64,000 bases of DNA. Origin: Rhodamnia argentea (Eukaryota > Streptophyta > Magnoliopsida > Myrtales > Myrtaceae). Under the pieces are notes generated by a model, which saw only the letters and a program-made list of their open reading frames with translations, was not told the origin of the DNA and searched no databases. Location of the stretch: NCBI RefSeq assembly GCF_020921035.1, contig NC_063155.1, forward strand, positions 26,839,294 through 26,903,293, written 5' to 3'. The translations under genes and the position numbers were made by a program. Positions 62,274 to 64,000 of this stretch are shown one piece after another (position 1 is the stretch's first letter; each line of letters starts with the position of its first letter).

Positions 62274-63003
62274 GTTTAATATCACGAAAAATTCTAAATT
62301 GGTACACCGTGACTCCAAACTATTTTTTTTACCATAAAAAATTTCAAACTGGTATATTTGTGACAAATTTATCTCAAACTATTTTTTTATCACCAAATAC
62401 CCTAAACTAATATAACTATGTCAAATACCACGAAAAATTTCAAATTGATACATCTATGACAAATGGAGGGTAACGTGTGCACCTGGCAATTGCCACGTGT
62501 TATCCAACTCAACAATTTGATGGTGAAATTTAACGAAAACTAACAGAGGGTAAATTTATCACAGTTATACCGGTTTGGAGTAAATTTGTCATGGAAAAAA
62601 AAATGGGGTCAAAAGAAAATGCCATTTTGGAGTTTTATCAACAATTTGCTTGTGTAGGTGGAGATCCGGTATTTTCTGAATCCTTATGTAAGGAATTACA
62701 AAAGAAATTCTTTCAACAAAGATGTGAATTAGGAAGGATTGGTCGACGAAATATGAATCGGAGACTAAATATTGATTACCTCAGAACAATACATTTTTAT
62801 TACCGTGAGATATATTGGCAGCTGCGGATCATTTGATTAGAATGAAATTCGAAATGGGTACACTTGACGATATGAATCATTTGAAAAATAAGCGTATTAA
62901 TTCATTCGGAATGTACCAATTTGAAGTTTTTTATGGTTAAAAAATAATTTTGATTAAATTTGTCACATGTGTACCGATTTGAAATTTTTGGCGATATTAA
63001 CTC
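62274..63003. mobile_element. TIR element carrying a plastid insertion
   Basis: The ends are inverted: left TTTAATATCACGAAAAATTC then GGTACAC, right reversed GTTAATATCGCCAAAAATTT then GGTACAC. Further inward TTTACCATAAAAAATTTCAA pairs with TTAACCATAAAAAACTTCAA. The interior repeats phrases such as GGTACA and TTTGTCA, like the fragment at 56870. The middle (62612-62898) is plastid rpoB. The element itself encodes nothing. Confidence 0.6.
62612..62898 (+). pseudogene. rpoB: Plastid rpoB fragment in nuclear DNA (NUPT)
   Basis: About 287 bases read almost as intact plastid RNA polymerase beta: [20 protein letters not shown], then [20 protein letters not shown], and, after a one-base loss near 62772, the plastid DNA continues through the codons for [11 protein letters not shown]-like and [13 protein letters not shown]. 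It stops abruptly at AAGCGTATT, where plastid DNA would go on to encode RSVADLL. High similarity implies a fairly recent insertion. Only an internal slice of the gene is present, so it cannot make an RNA polymerase subunit. Its borders are inside a TIR element. Confidence 0.9.
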
Positions 63004-63359
63004 TTATATACGTGTGTGTTTGCGTGTGTCAATTTTATGATGGTGCAGATCAATCTTGCGTTTAAATTTAAATCCCTCGATTGGCTTATTACATAACCGA
63101 TGCGCACACAAAATATCTACGATGAATGTAACAGATTACACATAAAATTATTATTAGTTTTCGTTTGATTTTGCTAACTGAAGTCTTTGGAAGATTGATT
63201 AAATAAAGTACTCAAATAAAATATAAGGACTGCAGTATTAATACTTTATATTTTCCTTTTCCCTCGCTCGTGCACCATCGTTCCCGGTTCTGGGTCGCTC
63301 TCCACGCTTTTTTTGCCGAGCTTCGATCGTCGGGTTCTGCTTTCGGGCGTTTCATTGCG
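63004..63359. other. Promoter and leader of the PPR gene
   Basis: AT-rich, turning GC-rich from about 63250. No distinct motif was assigned. Confidence 0.4.
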
Positions 63360-64000
63360 ATGCGCAGTTCCTTGAGATCTCTGGCTTATATCTCGAGAAA
63401 AGCTCTCCCTTTTCCGATCCTCCTCGACGGTCTCTCCCTTCTTCCCTCGAGAAGATCGAGCAAATGCCGGCTCCACTCCTCGCATCGACCCGCAAGACCG
63501 AGTCGCGCCAACCGTTCCTGCGGAGCGGCGAAGAGGCCGGTCAAGCCCATTGCCCGCCAGAATGTCGACCCAGAGACGTACATGAGGGACAGAATCGCCA
63601 ACGTCTACAGGATCCTCAAGTATTCCACCTGGGACTCTGCCCAGGAGCAGCTTCAGAGGCTGCCCGTGAAGTGGGACTCGTACACGGTCAACCGGGTCTT
63701 GAAGACCCACCCGCCGATGGAGAAGGCCTGGCTCTTCTTCAACTGGGCCTCCAAATTGAGGGGCTTTAAGCACGACCAGTACACTCACACGACGATGCTC
63801 GATATCTTCGGGGAAGCGGGGAGGGTGTCGTCGATGGAGCGCGTGTTTGAGCAGATGGTGGACAAGGGGATTAAGGTCGATGCGGTTACGTACACGTCGC
63901 GGATGCATTGGCATTCCAGTGCCGGGGATGTCGATAAGGCGGTCCAGATTTGGGGAGAGATGAAGGAGAAGGGGTGTTGTCCTACCGTTGTGTCCTACAC
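63360..64000 (+). CDS. Pentatricopeptide repeat protein, At2g01390-like (5' part)
   Basis: The open frame begins at ATG 63360 and runs off the window after 213 codons, so the gene is cut by the window edge, not broken. The first 45 or so residues (MRSSLRSLAYISRKALPF...) are rich in Arg, Ser and Leu and lack acidic residues apart from one Asp, as in mitochondrial or plastid targeting peptides. Then comes VDPETYMRDRIANVYRILKY, WDSYTVNRVLKTHPPMEKAW and FFNWASKLRGFKHDQYTHTT, closely like Arabidopsis At2g01390, followed by P-type PPR motifs (MLDIFGEAGRVSSMERVFEQ, VTYTSRMHW, then DVDKAVQIWGEMKEKGCCP). Such proteins bind organellar RNA. The target is unknown. Confidence 0.88.
   Translation, partial: MRSSLRSLAYISRKALPFPILLDGLSLLPSRRSSKCRLHSSHRPARPSRANRSCGAAKRPVKPIARQNVDPETYMRDRIANVYRILKYSTWDSAQEQLQRLPVKWDSYTVNRVLKTHPPMEKAWLFFNWASKLRGFKHDQYTHTTMLDIFGEAGRVSSMERVFEQMVDKGIKVDAVTYTSRMHWHSSAGDVDKAVQIWGEMKEKGCCPTVVSY

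Noticed and set aside
63246-63914. 222-codon open frame on the minus strand
   Set aside because: It is the antisense shadow of the GC-rich PPR gene and resembles no family.

Overview
The window is nuclear DNA of a flowering plant, almost certainly a woody core eudicot. Genes carry many short introns with GT-AG borders, and the intergenic space is AT-rich and full of small transposon relics. The proteins are plant families (class III peroxidase, laccase, ceramide synthase, NIK-type receptor kinase, PPR, SAM decarboxylase with its plant uORF pair), and two pieces of plastid DNA sit in the nuclear sequence. Eucalyptus or another Myrtales genome would fit the repeat style, but that placement is only an impression.

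Layout, left to right: an intronless group S bZIP factor (1.3-1.8 kb, +); a fossil miniature LTR element (2.4-2.95 kb); a short gene for a 48-residue one-helix membrane protein (4.5 kb, +); a plastid-type GNAT acetyltransferase (7.1-7.7 kb, -) with a foldback transposon in its promoter; a seven-exon laccase of the LAC14/15 kind (10.8-13.5 kb, +); a LINE RNase H relic (14.5-15.15 kb); a six-exon ceramide synthase (16.0-20.3 kb, +); a decayed plastid 16S rRNA fragment (22.15 kb); a proteasome assembly chaperone 1-like gene (23.6-24.4 kb, +); and a peroxidase 11 orthologue (26.6-29.1 kb, +) with a foldback element in intron 3.

From about 29.2 to 36.7 kb no gene was found. This stretch holds a block of diverged repeat copies (31.0-34.4 kb), a perfect 37-bp tandem duplication and a foldback element. 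Then come an eleven-exon uridine kinase/CYTH protein of the TTM1/TTM2 type (38.1-43.7 kb, +), two DNA transposons with recognisable 8-bp target duplications (44.46-45.57 and 45.85-46.67 kb), an F-box/LRR/FBD gene (48.7-50.2 kb, +) convergent with an eleven-exon NIK1-like receptor kinase (50.7-53.9 kb, -), a tRNA-His gene (57.6 kb, -), S-adenosylmethionine decarboxylase with its intact overlapping tiny and conserved uORFs (58.5-60.05 kb, -), a terminal-inverted-repeat element with a piece of plastid rpoB inside it (62.3-63.0 kb), and the first 213 codons of a PPR gene that runs off the right edge.

The genes are unrelated single transcription units and there is no operon logic. I found no clearly new molecular system. 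The most interesting items are the plastid insertions of two ages, the recurrent foldback elements with GC-rich cores near or in genes, the two DNA transposons with clean target duplications, the complete SAMDC uORF switch, and the unnamed 48-residue membrane protein. All exon borders were read by eye from splice signals, reading phase and family knowledge.
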